This document shows positions 1 to 5,517 of a stretch of 6,547 nucleotides of DNA, piece after piece. The stretch lies in contig CALXTH010000069.1 of NCBI GenBank assembly GCA_944391365.1, positions 1 to 6,547 of the forward strand. The letters run 5' to 3'. Source of the stretch: an uncultured Alphaproteobacteria bacterium. Lineage in GTDB: Bacteria > Pseudomonadota > Alphaproteobacteria > RF32 > CAG-239. The notes below the pieces were generated by a model. That model had not been told where the DNA came from. It worked only from the letters and a program-made list of their open reading frames with translations, and did no database searches. The translations under genes were made by a program, and so were the position numbers. Position 1 is the first letter of the stretch. Each line of letters starts with the position of its first letter.

Positions 1-79
1 TCACGACACATTGCCCAAAAGCCAAAACCGGAAAGCAGGACAGAGATGTCCCTAAGAGTAAAAATTTAAGATTATTCAT
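1..79 (-). CDS. N-terminus of an exported protein (signal peptide), cut by the left window edge
   Basis: Only the first 26 codons lie in the window. They read as a classical signal peptide: MNNLK with one lysine, a hydrophobic core LLLGTSLSCF at residues 7-16, then PVLAFGQC. Signal peptidase I could cut after A20 (V-L-A) or G22 (A-F-G). The cysteine at residue 15 has a poor lipobox (S-L-S-C), so a lipoprotein is less likely. The ATG at 77-79 is chosen because AAGGA (minus strand, 94-90) lies 10 bases upstream, across a (TG)5 tract. The gene is divergent from the glycosyltransferase and is preceded by a long structured leader with its own promoter. The mature protein begins near Q23-C24, so it may be cysteine-containing, but its function cannot be judged from this fragment. 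The export call is fairly sure and the identity is unknown. Confidence 0.72.
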   Translation of the reverse strand, partial: MNNLKFLLLGTSLSCFPVLAFGQCVV

Positions 80-105
80 CACACACACATCCTTCTTTTG
101 ATATT

Positions 106-141
106 AAAAGAACGCTCGCACCATTGAAACGAGGTGCGAGC
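106..141 (-). terminator. Terminator-like hairpin at the 3' end of the structured leader
   Basis: In minus-strand RNA a perfect 9-bp GC-rich stem (GCTCGCACC with GGTGCGAGC) closes a 10-base loop and is followed by GTTCTTTT. The T tract is interrupted, so termination may be partial. It ends about 12 bases before the AAGGA of the exported-protein gene, which is where an attenuator would sit. Its two outermost base pairs share bases 140-141 with the long-range helix 140-147/223-230, so the two could either compete or stack end to end. It may instead be only a structural helix of the leader. Confidence 0.38.
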
Positions 142-333
142 AGGATGTTCACAAGCTGTATGAATGTAAACAGCTCCGATGTATTCATTCTATAACCGAA
201 GCCATAAAATTTATTAGACCGGCATCCTGCCCACATAAGACAGAAGCCAGCATATTGTTTTTAAGTCGTCATGCTAAAAACGACTACATTCATAAAGGGT
301 TGTGACACCCTGGTTGGTCTATATCGACCAACT
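106..333 (-). ncRNA. Candidate structured 5' leader RNA (or stand-alone small RNA) upstream of the exported-protein gene
   Basis: The segment runs from the predicted transcription start (about 333) to a terminator-like hairpin. Helices by plus coordinates are: 313-319/326-332 (7 bp, at the very 5' end), 296-300/307-311 (5 bp), 264-269/280-285 (6 bp), 140-147/223-230 (8 bp, long range), 187-196/201-210 (10 bp, UUCG loop in minus RNA), 154-159/170-175 (6 bp) and 114-122/133-141 (9 bp). The 187-210 stem needs three G-U pairs that exist only in minus-strand RNA and would be A-C mismatches on the plus strand, which supports the direction. The 140-147/223-230 helix would enclose two hairpins as a three-way junction. 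I do not recognise the class: no tmRNA, SRP RNA, RNase P or cobalamin-riboswitch signature was seen. It could be a cis-regulatory leader, a processed small RNA or both. The helices are seen in the sequence; the function is inferred. Confidence 0.5.
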
Positions 334-339
334 AAAAGT

Positions 340-368
340 ATTTTATCATAACAAACGTTAAAAATCAA
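340..368 (-). promoter_or_regulatory. Sigma-70-type promoter for the left-edge exported-protein gene and its leader
   Basis: On the minus strand the -35 element is TTGATT (368-363, 4/6 to consensus). It is followed after exactly 17 bases by the -10 element TAAAAT (345-340, 5/6). The predicted start is around 331-333, so the transcript would begin with the 7-bp hairpin at 313-332. The surrounding sequence is AT-rich, which raises the chance of a fortuitous match, but the spacing and the fit with the start of the structured segment support it. Confidence 0.55.
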
Positions 369-551
369 TATACATTTAGGTGAGAATCACGGACTTCAGA
401 TTTTCAAGGTGACCCTTAGATGATTTAGGGGCGCTTGGGGCAGGAGGGATGCAGACATTCATTTTTGAAAAAAAATTAAACCGGAAAAAAATTTTTATTG
501 CAATTTTTCGGGAAATACCTTAAATGATATATTAAAATATTTAAAACACAA
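369..551. other. Gene-free AT-rich region between the divergent promoter and the glycosyltransferase gene
   Basis: No convincing gene is seen here on either strand. It contains a G-rich patch at 428-448 (runs of 4, 4, 2 and 3 G), then a run of A and T tracts from about 461 to 551. A 24-codon frame at 449-523 starts one base after a GGAGG, too close for normal initiation. No promoter for the glycosyltransferase could be fixed. TTGCAA at 498-503 has only the poor match TAAATG 17 bases downstream, and the better -10-like strings at 528-538 (TATATT, TAAAAT) lack a -35 partner. Confidence 0.6.
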
Positions 552-575
552 ATGATAAAGTTTAAGGATTTTCTT

Positions 576-1733
576 ATGTCAAATCAGCCTCTTGTATCGG
601 TTTTTATTCCTTATTATAATGATGAGAAATTTTTAAAAACCGCAATAGATGCTGTTTTGGCACAGACTTATACGAATTTTGAGTTGGTTTTGCTTAATCA
701 TGCGACAACAGATTCCTGCCGTGAAATTGCTCATTCTTATACGGATCCCAGAATCCGGCATATTGATATGCCTTTCAATCTCGGTGGCGGTTCCGGCGTT
801 TTGATGGCTGAATTTTTGAAAACAGCTCAGGGGAAATACGTTAAATTTCTATGTGCCGATGATATTCTGCGGAAAACCGGTCTGGCTGATCTGGTTCAAT
901 ATATGGAGGCGCATCCCAATATTGATTTTGCTTTCGGTAATGCGGCTTATGTTAATCAGGACGGTAAAAGTCTGAATGCAGACTGGTTTTCGTCCCGGGA
1001 ATATTTTTCAACCCAAAACAGCGAAGTCGATTGTATTCGTCTGTATGCTGAAGGGCAGAGCTTTTTGCCTTATGTCAGCAATATTGTCAAACGGGAGATT
1101 CTGTCACATATCCGCTTGAATAAAACTTTTATTATGATGTTTGATATGTCCTTATGGCTTTCACTGCTTTGCAAGGGATATAAAATCGGCTATTGCGACC
1201 GGATTGTGGTTGACTATCGTATTCATGACGAACAGGTTTCAGCTTTGACCAAAAAAGACATTTCCAGTCAATTATGTTTTTTTGAATGGCCATTGTTTTG
1301 GGAAACCCTGCTTACGATTGACCATATTGAGCTCTGTCAGCAAATATGGCCGAATGATCCTTATGTTCGTCGATTGGAAAATGTTGAAGATATTCCATTT
1401 GCCGTTGCTCATGCATTGTTTGATCAATTACGTCCATATCCCTATGTTTTTATCTCCAAACTGCTTCATGACGAGCAGCAACGCCTGCATTTGGAAAAAG
1501 TTTTCGGTTATGGGATTAAAGAGTTGCGTGATGATTGCCGCAAAGATTATTCCGGTATAAAAAAGAAGAAAAAGATTTCCCGTTTTAAATCCTATAAGAC
1601 GCATATTTACAGCAGTTCAGCCAAAAACCTCGGACTGGGGGCGCTTGCTTTTTTGATGTTGCGGCGACTGGGACAGATTCTTACTTTTTCTGAATTACGA
1701 AAACCCAGACCTAAGAAAAAATTTTCATTATAG
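576..1733 (+). CDS. Family-2-like (GT-A fold) glycosyltransferase
   Basis: The product is a probable cytoplasmic, inverting, nucleotide-sugar-dependent glycosyltransferase, likely acting on a surface polysaccharide or another glycan. The acceptor is unknown. The start at 576 (385 residues, MSNQPLVSVFIPYYND) is preferred over the ATG at 552 because AAGGA at 564-568 sits 7 bases upstream, while 552 has no Shine-Dalgarno sequence. Numbered from 576, the GT-A signatures are the first strand VSVFIPYYND at 7-16, the nucleotide-binding turn NHATTD at 41-46, the metal-binding ADD (DxD-like) at 94-96, a candidate catalytic Asp in FDMSLWLSL at 189-197, and the typical YRIHDEQVS at 214-222. The rest is less conserved. 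The C-terminus is strongly basic (a KKKKK run, then RRLG and a PRPKKK tail) with a hydrophobic patch LGLGALAFLML, which may bind membrane or a partner. The gene stands alone and is convergent with the ffh operon. It is visibly richer in A and T than that operon, which hints at a different origin. Confidence 0.85.
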   Translation: MSNQPLVSVFIPYYNDEKFLKTAIDAVLAQTYTNFELVLLNHATTDSCREIAHSYTDPRIRHIDMPFNLGGGSGVLMAEFLKTAQGKYVKFLCADDILRKTGLADLVQYMEAHPNIDFAFGNAAYVNQDGKSLNADWFSSREYFSTQNSEVDCIRLYAEGQSFLPYVSNIVKREILSHIRLNKTFIMMFDMSLWLSLLCKGYKIGYCDRIVVDYRIHDEQVSALTKKDISSQLCFFEWPLFWETLLTIDHIELCQQIWPNDPYVRRLENVEDIPFAVAHALFDQLRPYPYVFISKLLHDEQQRLHLEKVFGYGIKELRDDCRKDYSGIKKKKKISRFKSYKTHIYSSSAKNLGLGALAFLMLRRLGQILTFSELRKPRPKKKFSL

Positions 1734-1752
1734 TTTTAACTTATGCAGAATC

Positions 1753-1785
1753 AAAAAGAGTTCGCTTTGGGCGAACTCTTTTTTT
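1753..1785. terminator. Shared bidirectional intrinsic terminator
   Basis: A perfect 8-bp stem GAGTTCGC/GCGAACTC (1758-1765 with 1771-1778) closes the 5-base loop TTTGG. It is flanked by A5 on the left and T7 on the right, so it has a U tract in either direction. It lies 20 bases after the glycosyltransferase stop and 20 bases after the rplS stop, and so ends both convergent transcripts. Confidence 0.9.
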
Positions 1786-1804
1786 GGTCATACCGAAAAA
1801 AATA

Positions 1805-2203
1805 TTAGTCGGCGTTTTTGGCTTCTTCACGTGCTTTGGCCGCTGCTGCCAGGTCATCGGCAATACGAGCCGAACGACCGCGCAGAGCCCGCAGGAAGTA
1901 CAATTTTGCGCGGCGGACTTTACCAATACGCGAAACTTCGATTTTAGCGACATTCGGAGAATACAGCGGGAAAACACGTTCCACACCTTCGCCAAAAGAA
2001 ATTTTTCTGACGGTGAAAGAAGAATTCAGACCATCATTTTTACGGGCAATGCAAACGCCTTCATAAATCTGAATACGTTCTCTGTCGCCTTCCTTAACTT
2101 TGGTGTGAACTTTCAAGGTATCACCCGGTTTGAAGTTCGGAATATTTTTTCCTTCTGTGAGCTTGGAGATTTGCTCTTTTTCAATGTTTTCAATAATGTT
2201 CAT
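1805..2203 (-). CDS. rplS: 50S ribosomal protein L19 (bL19)
   Basis: This is a structural protein of the large ribosomal subunit near the 30S-50S interface. The 132 residues carry the family landmarks: FKPGDTLKVHTKV near 24-36, RIQIYEGVCIARKN at 43-56, TVRKISFGEGVERVFPLYSP at 64-83 and the basic KVRRAKLYFLRALRGRSARI at 95-114. E. coli L19 is about 115 residues, so this one has a modest Ala/Glu/Lys-rich C-terminal extension (about 115-132). The ATG at 2201-2203 is preceded by an AAAGGG-type Shine-Dalgarno sequence (minus strand, about 10 bases upstream). It is the last gene of the operon, 35 bases after trmD and just ahead of the terminator at 1753-1785. Identification is secure. Confidence 0.97.
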   Translation of the reverse strand: MNIIENIEKEQISKLTEGKNIPNFKPGDTLKVHTKVKEGDRERIQIYEGVCIARKNDGLNSSFTVRKISFGEGVERVFPLYSPNVAKIEVSRIGKVRRAKLYFLRALRGRSARIADDLAAAAKAREEAKNAD

Positions 2204-2238
2204 CAGTTTTACCCTTTTCTGTTTTTCTATTTATATAC

Positions 2239-2928
2239 CTAAACCTTTTTGGAATCAAGATATTTCTGATACAGGTCAGGCCGTCTTTCTCTGGTTATTT
2301 CCAAGGCTTTGTCATGCTGCCAGGCGGCGATATTCTGATGGTGTCCACTCAGGAGCATGTCCGGAACCTTACGCCCTTCCCATTCAATCGGCCGCGTGAA
2401 CTGCGGATGTTCAAGCAATAGGTATTCAAAGCTTTCATCTTTGAGCGAGGCCTCATTTCCCAAAACACCGGGCAGAACCCGTATGACTGCATCCAACATA
2501 ATCAGCGCCGCCTGCTCGCCGCCGGTCAGGATGTAATCGCCGATGCTGATTTCTTCAATTGAAAAGGCCTCAAGCACCCGCTCGTCAATTCCCTCAAAAC
2601 GACCGCAGACAATTGTCAGGTTGTCTTCTTTGCTCAGTTCCCGGACTTTGCTCTGGGTAAGGGGTTTGCCCCGCGGGCTCATATAAATAATACGCCCGCC
2701 CCCGTATTCGGCATTTATTGCCCGGCCGAGGACATCTGCCCGCATAATCATCCCCGCACCACCGCCACAAGGCGTGTCATCAACGGAAGCATGTTTATCC
2801 AGCGCATAATCCCTGATATTAACGGTTTCCAACGACCAAATTCCTTCGGTCTGAGCCCGTCCGGTTAAGGAATATTGCAGAAATCCGGGAAATATCTCCG
2901 GGAAAATCGTAAAGACCTTAACCTTCAT
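2239..2928 (-). CDS. trmD: tRNA (guanine37-N1)-methyltransferase
   Basis: TrmD transfers a methyl group from S-adenosylmethionine to N1 of G37 in tRNAs that read CUN, CCN and CGG, preventing +1 frameshifting. It is a homodimeric SPOUT enzyme with a trefoil knot. In the 229-residue product the knot and cofactor site are visible: SPRGKPLTQ at 84-92, CGRFEGIDERV at 108-118 and SIGDYILTGGE at 128-138. The catalytic region has Arg at 150 (RVLPGVLG) and Asp at 164 (KDESFEYLLLEHPQFTRP), matching the catalytic Arg and Asp of the family. I chose the ATG at 2926-2928 (MKVKVFTIFPE) over the TTG at 2947-2949, because families begin right before this strand and ATG is the commoner start. The gene then overlaps the end of rimM by 11 bases with only a weak Shine-Dalgarno sequence, so translation is probably coupled. 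Confidence 0.96.
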   Translation of the reverse strand: MKVKVFTIFPEIFPGFLQYSLTGRAQTEGIWSLETVNIRDYALDKHASVDDTPCGGGAGMIMRADVLGRAINAEYGGGRIIYMSPRGKPLTQSKVRELSKEDNLTIVCGRFEGIDERVLEAFSIEEISIGDYILTGGEQAALIMLDAVIRVLPGVLGNEASLKDESFEYLLLEHPQFTRPIEWEGRKVPDMLLSGHHQNIAAWQHDKALEITRERRPDLYQKYLDSKKV

Positions 2929-3460
2929 TTTCACTGCTTTCAGCGTCAATCAAATTCAACTGAGTGGATTCAACAATAATATAGCCTTCTTTGACATTCA
3001 CTTCGGGAACAAAAGCTTTGGTAAACGGAAGCATATTCTGTCGGCCGCTGCCGTTTTCTTTTATTTCAATGACATCCCCCGCGCCAAAATTATAGACACC
3101 GACGACCTCCCCCGCCTCACTGTTGTCTGCGGCCAGCAGGACTCTGAGCCCAATCAAATCTTCAAGATAATATTCGTCATCATCCAGTTCGGGAAGAACA
3201 TCTCTTGAGATATAAAGCCCGGTGCCTTTCAGCCCTTCAGCGGCTGTTCGATCATCAACGCCAGCGATTTTGACCCGCAGGAGTTCTTTGGAATGTCCGG
3301 TGACTTTAAGACGATAGGTGTGTTTGCCACTTTGATCCGTGACCGGACCATAACGGTCTATATCGGTATCAACCGCGGTAAAGCTTTTGACCTTAACCTC
3401 GCCTTTGATCCCGTGTACACCGACAATTATGCCCAGGCAAACTTTGTCTTTCGTCGTCAT
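2918..3460 (-). CDS. rimM: Ribosome maturation factor RimM
   Basis: RimM binds the 30S head through S19 and assists late 16S rRNA processing and assembly of the S19 region. The 180-residue product has the two expected domains. The N-terminal barrel begins GIIVGVHGIKGEVKV at 10-24. The C-terminal PRC-barrel starts around YYLEDLIGLRV at 97-107 and includes FGAGDVIEI at 125-133 and LPFTKAFVPEV at 144-154. E. coli RimM is about 182 residues, so the length is normal. The start is set at the ATG 3458-3460, since the frame open to 3490 would need a TTG and adds ten unconserved residues. GGGA lies about 9 bases upstream of the chosen ATG. It sits between rpsP and trmD, the standard order. The tail after about residue 170 is acidic (DAESSENEG). 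Confidence 0.95.
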   Translation of the reverse strand: MTTKDKVCLGIIVGVHGIKGEVKVKSFTAVDTDIDRYGPVTDQSGKHTYRLKVTGHSKELLRVKIAGVDDRTAAEGLKGTGLYISRDVLPELDDDEYYLEDLIGLRVLLAADNSEAGEVVGVYNFGAGDVIEIKENGSGRQNMLPFTKAFVPEVNVKEGYIIVESTQLNLIDAESSENEG

Positions 3461-3505
3461 TGAAAATTCCCGTTGATAAAAGCCTGTCAAAATAACCCAA
3501 AATTA

Positions 3506-3898
3506 TTATTCGGCAGAAGAGTTTTCTTCAGCGGCAGCTTTGGCGGCTTCAGCGGCAGCTGCGGCTTTCTCTTCTTTTTCTTTCATTCTTTCAACTGCTT
3601 TGGCCTTCGGTGCAGATTTCTTCGGCTGTTCATGCAGTTTCGGTGCGGCACACAGACCAAGAGTGGCAAAAAGCTTTTGCAATCTTTCAGTCGGCTGGGC
3701 ACCTTTGGAAAGCCATGATTTTACTTTTTCAGCATCCAGAACCAGTCTTTCAGCGTGGTCTTTCGGCAACAGCGGATTATATGTGCCGAGCTTTTCGATG
3801 AAACGGCCATCGCGAGGAGCTCTCTGGTCTGCTGCAACGATACGATAAAACGGGCGTTTTTTTGAACCGCCACGGGATAATCTAATACGAACTGCCAT
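3506..3898 (-). CDS. rpsP: 30S ribosomal protein S16 (bS16)
   Basis: S16 is a small-subunit protein needed early in 30S assembly. The signature RIRLSRGGSKKRPFYRIV fills residues 4-21, followed by RDGRFIEKLGTYNP at 29-42 and WLSKGAQPT at 62-70. The true start is the ATG at 3896-3898 (MAVRIRLSRGG). It has AAGGA 7 bases upstream, and ten residues of the longer open frame do not belong to the family. After about residue 86 the protein carries a 44-residue extension, first Lys/Pro-rich, then Glu/Ala-rich and predicted helical. Extensions of this kind occur in alphaproteobacterial S16, while the E. coli protein is only about 82 residues. It lies 47 bases after ffh and 45 bases before rimM. Confidence 0.96.
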   Translation of the reverse strand: MAVRIRLSRGGSKKRPFYRIVAADQRAPRDGRFIEKLGTYNPLLPKDHAERLVLDAEKVKSWLSKGAQPTERLQKLFATLGLCAAPKLHEQPKKSAPKAKAVERMKEKEEKAAAAAEAAKAAAEENSSAE

Positions 3899-3945
3899 TT
3901 TTATTCCTTTCTCTATAATTAAAACCAAAAACTTCCGTCTAACGG

Positions 3946-5334
3946 CTAAAACGGAAATCTTCTTCCTTTGCCGCCGGGAAACCCCATGCCTCCAAGCGGA
4001 TTTTTTCCCATCATCTGAGCGGCCAAACCCTTCATTCCGCCGAGTTTGCCCATTCTCTTCATCATGGTGGACATCTGCTCATAGGATTTGAGCAGTTTGT
4101 TTACATCATGAACATCAACGCCCGCTCCGGCCGCAATGCGTTTTTTGCGCGAAGCTTTGATGATGTCCGGGTTACGCCGCTCCTCTTTGGTCATGGAGAG
4201 GATAACAGCTTCCTGTTTTTTTATCAGATTGTCGCCGACACCGGCTTGTTCAATCTGACTTCTGAATTTAGACAAACCGGGAATCATTCCGATAAGGCCT
4301 CCCAGACTGCCTAACTTCTGAACTTGTCTGAGCTGGGCGAGCATATCTTCAAGGTCAAATTTTCCTTTCAACATTTTCTGCGCCATTTGCTCGGCTTCTG
4401 CCCGGTCGATTTTCTCCATCGTCTTTTCGACCAGAGAAACCACATCGCCCTGCCCTAAAATCCGACCGGCAAGACGATCCGGGTGGAACACTTCAAATTC
4501 TTCAATTTTTTCACCGGTTCCCAAAAATTTTATCGCGACACCGGAAACCATTTTCATTGACAACGCCGCACCGGCTCGGGAACTTCCGTCAATGCGGGTC
4601 AGCACAATGCCGGTCAGCCCGACTTTTTCATTAAATTCCCGGGCAACATTACAGGCATCCTGCCCCATCATCGAATCGGCCACGAGCAGAGTCTCAACCG
4701 GCTGTGCCAGCTTTTTGACTTCGACAACCTCATTCATCAGCTCATTATCGATGTGCAAGCGGCCGGCCGAATCCAGAATAATCACTTCATAGCCGCCGTT
4801 TTTGCCTTCTTTCAGCGCCCGGCGGGTAATTTCCAACGGCTTTTCGCCTTTGATTATCGGCAAAGAAGCAACGCCGATTTTTTCAGCCAGCTGGGCCAGC
4901 TGTTCCTGAGCGGCGGGACGGTAAACATCCAGAGAGGCAAGCAGGACTTTCTTTTGCTTTTTCAGCTTAGCGGCAATTTTTGCGGTACTGGTGGTTTTGC
5001 CGGAACCCTGCAGACCGACCATCAGGATACAGGCCGGCGGCACGGCATTCAAATTCAGCCCTTCATCTTCACTGCCCAGAAGTCTGACCAGTTCATCGTG
5101 GACAATTTTCACCACCATTTGTCCCGGTTTTACAGACTTGACAACTTTTTCTCCCAGAGCCTGTTCTCTGACTTGTGCAATAAAGCTTTTGACAACCGGC
5201 AGAGAGACATCAGCCTCCAAGAGCGCAACACGAATCTCCCGCATTGCCTCATCAATATCTTTTTCATTAAGTACGCCGCGCGATGTGATTTTCGCAAATG
5301 CGGAACTTAATTTATCGGTTAAACCGTCAAACAT
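3946..5334 (-). CDS. ffh: Signal recognition particle GTPase Ffh (SRP54)
   Basis: Ffh binds 4.5S RNA and signal sequences of nascent membrane and secreted proteins, and docks with FtsY at the inner membrane. The 462 residues show an N domain (1-95, including the conserved ALLEADV at 37-43), a G domain and a methionine-rich M domain (about 300-462). GTPase motifs are G1 GLQGSGKTT at 107-115, DVYRPAA at 136-142, G3 DSAGR at 188-192 (usually DTAGR), G4 TRID at 246-249 and LGTGEK at 271-276. The stretch after G4 reads DGSSRAGAAL rather than the usual DGDxRGGAAL. The RNA-binding helix region is ERRNPDIIKASRKKRIAAGAG (385-405, usually ending GSG). The M domain ends in MMKRMGK, GGMKG and a Gly/Pro-rich tail. 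The ATG at 5332-5334 begins the canonical MFDGLTDKL. An AGGT sits 7 bases upstream, and GAGGA abuts the start. It is the first gene of the operon. Confidence 0.97.
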   Translation of the reverse strand: MFDGLTDKLSSAFAKITSRGVLNEKDIDEAMREIRVALLEADVSLPVVKSFIAQVREQALGEKVVKSVKPGQMVVKIVHDELVRLLGSEDEGLNLNAVPPACILMVGLQGSGKTTSTAKIAAKLKKQKKVLLASLDVYRPAAQEQLAQLAEKIGVASLPIIKGEKPLEITRRALKEGKNGGYEVIILDSAGRLHIDNELMNEVVEVKKLAQPVETLLVADSMMGQDACNVAREFNEKVGLTGIVLTRIDGSSRAGAALSMKMVSGVAIKFLGTGEKIEEFEVFHPDRLAGRILGQGDVVSLVEKTMEKIDRAEAEQMAQKMLKGKFDLEDMLAQLRQVQKLGSLGGLIGMIPGLSKFRSQIEQAGVGDNLIKKQEAVILSMTKEERRNPDIIKASRKKRIAAGAGVDVHDVNKLLKSYEQMSTMMKRMGKLGGMKGLAAQMMGKNPLGGMGFPGGKGRRFPF

Positions 5335-5358
5335 TCCTCATACCTATAAACCATTGCA

Positions 5359-5388
5359 CGACAGTGGGCGAAAACTCGCTGACTGCCG
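5359..5388 (-). promoter_or_regulatory. Hairpin in the 5' leader of the ffh operon
   Basis: In minus-strand RNA CGGCAGT pairs with ACTGTCG (7 bp, one G-U). Then comes a 2x2 internal loop and an inner GCG/CGC stem with a 6-base loop. The G-U pair would be an A-C mismatch in plus-strand RNA, which fits the ffh direction. There is no U tract, so it is not a terminator. It lies 24 bases before the ffh ATG and could affect translation or mRNA stability. A regulatory role is only inferred. Confidence 0.35.
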
Positions 5389-5447
5389 GCACCCCGCAGA
5401 AGTGTATACTTTAGCTCTAAGGGATTTATCCTGTTATATCTGAGAAA

Positions 5448-5476
5448 GGTATAAAGATAAAAAAGGCAAGAGTCAA
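5448..5476 (-). promoter_or_regulatory. Promoter of the ffh-rpsP-rimM-trmD-rplS operon
   Basis: On the minus strand TTGACT (5476-5471, 5/6 to the -35 consensus) is followed after 17 bases by TATACC (5453-5448, 4/6 to the -10 consensus). The predicted start near 5441 gives an untranslated leader of about 107 bases before ffh. No internal terminator separates the five genes, so this promoter probably serves all of them. Confidence 0.68.
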
Positions 5477-5517
5477 GCTTTTTGTGATAAAAAAGTTCAG
5501 CCCGACAAAATAATGAC

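Noticed and set aside
114..285. CRISPR-like spacing, because three hairpins each have 10-base loops
   Set aside because: The stems differ in sequence and no direct repeat recurs, so these are separate helices of one RNA.
449..523. 24-codon leader peptide frame upstream of the glycosyltransferase
   Set aside because: GGAGG lies only one base before the ATG, too close to initiate well, and the peptide simply mirrors A/T tracts.
552..575. Earlier ATG for the glycosyltransferase at 552
   Set aside because: No Shine-Dalgarno sequence precedes it, while AAGGA sits 7 bases before the ATG at 576, just ahead of the conserved first strand.
1784..2242. 152-codon plus-strand frame opposite rplS
   Set aside because: It is antisense to a certain ribosomal protein gene with strong family motifs. 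The frame is a shadow of its codon pattern.
2929..2949. TTG start for trmD at 2949
   Set aside because: It adds seven unconserved residues and a larger overlap with rimM. The ATG at 2928 begins the canonical N-terminus.
3932..3945. Terminator between ffh and rpsP
   Set aside because: The CCGT/ACGG stem is only 4 bp, and AAG separates it from the T run, too weak for a terminator inside a housekeeping operon.
4753..5443. Plus-strand frames of 185 and 150 codons opposite ffh
   Set aside because: They are antisense to the conserved N and G domains of Ffh, overlap each other and show no recognisable motifs.
5335..5460. 4.5S (SRP) RNA gene next to ffh
   Set aside because: The conserved apical region of SRP RNA (GGTCAGG and GGAAGCAGCC type sequence) is absent from this stretch on either strand.
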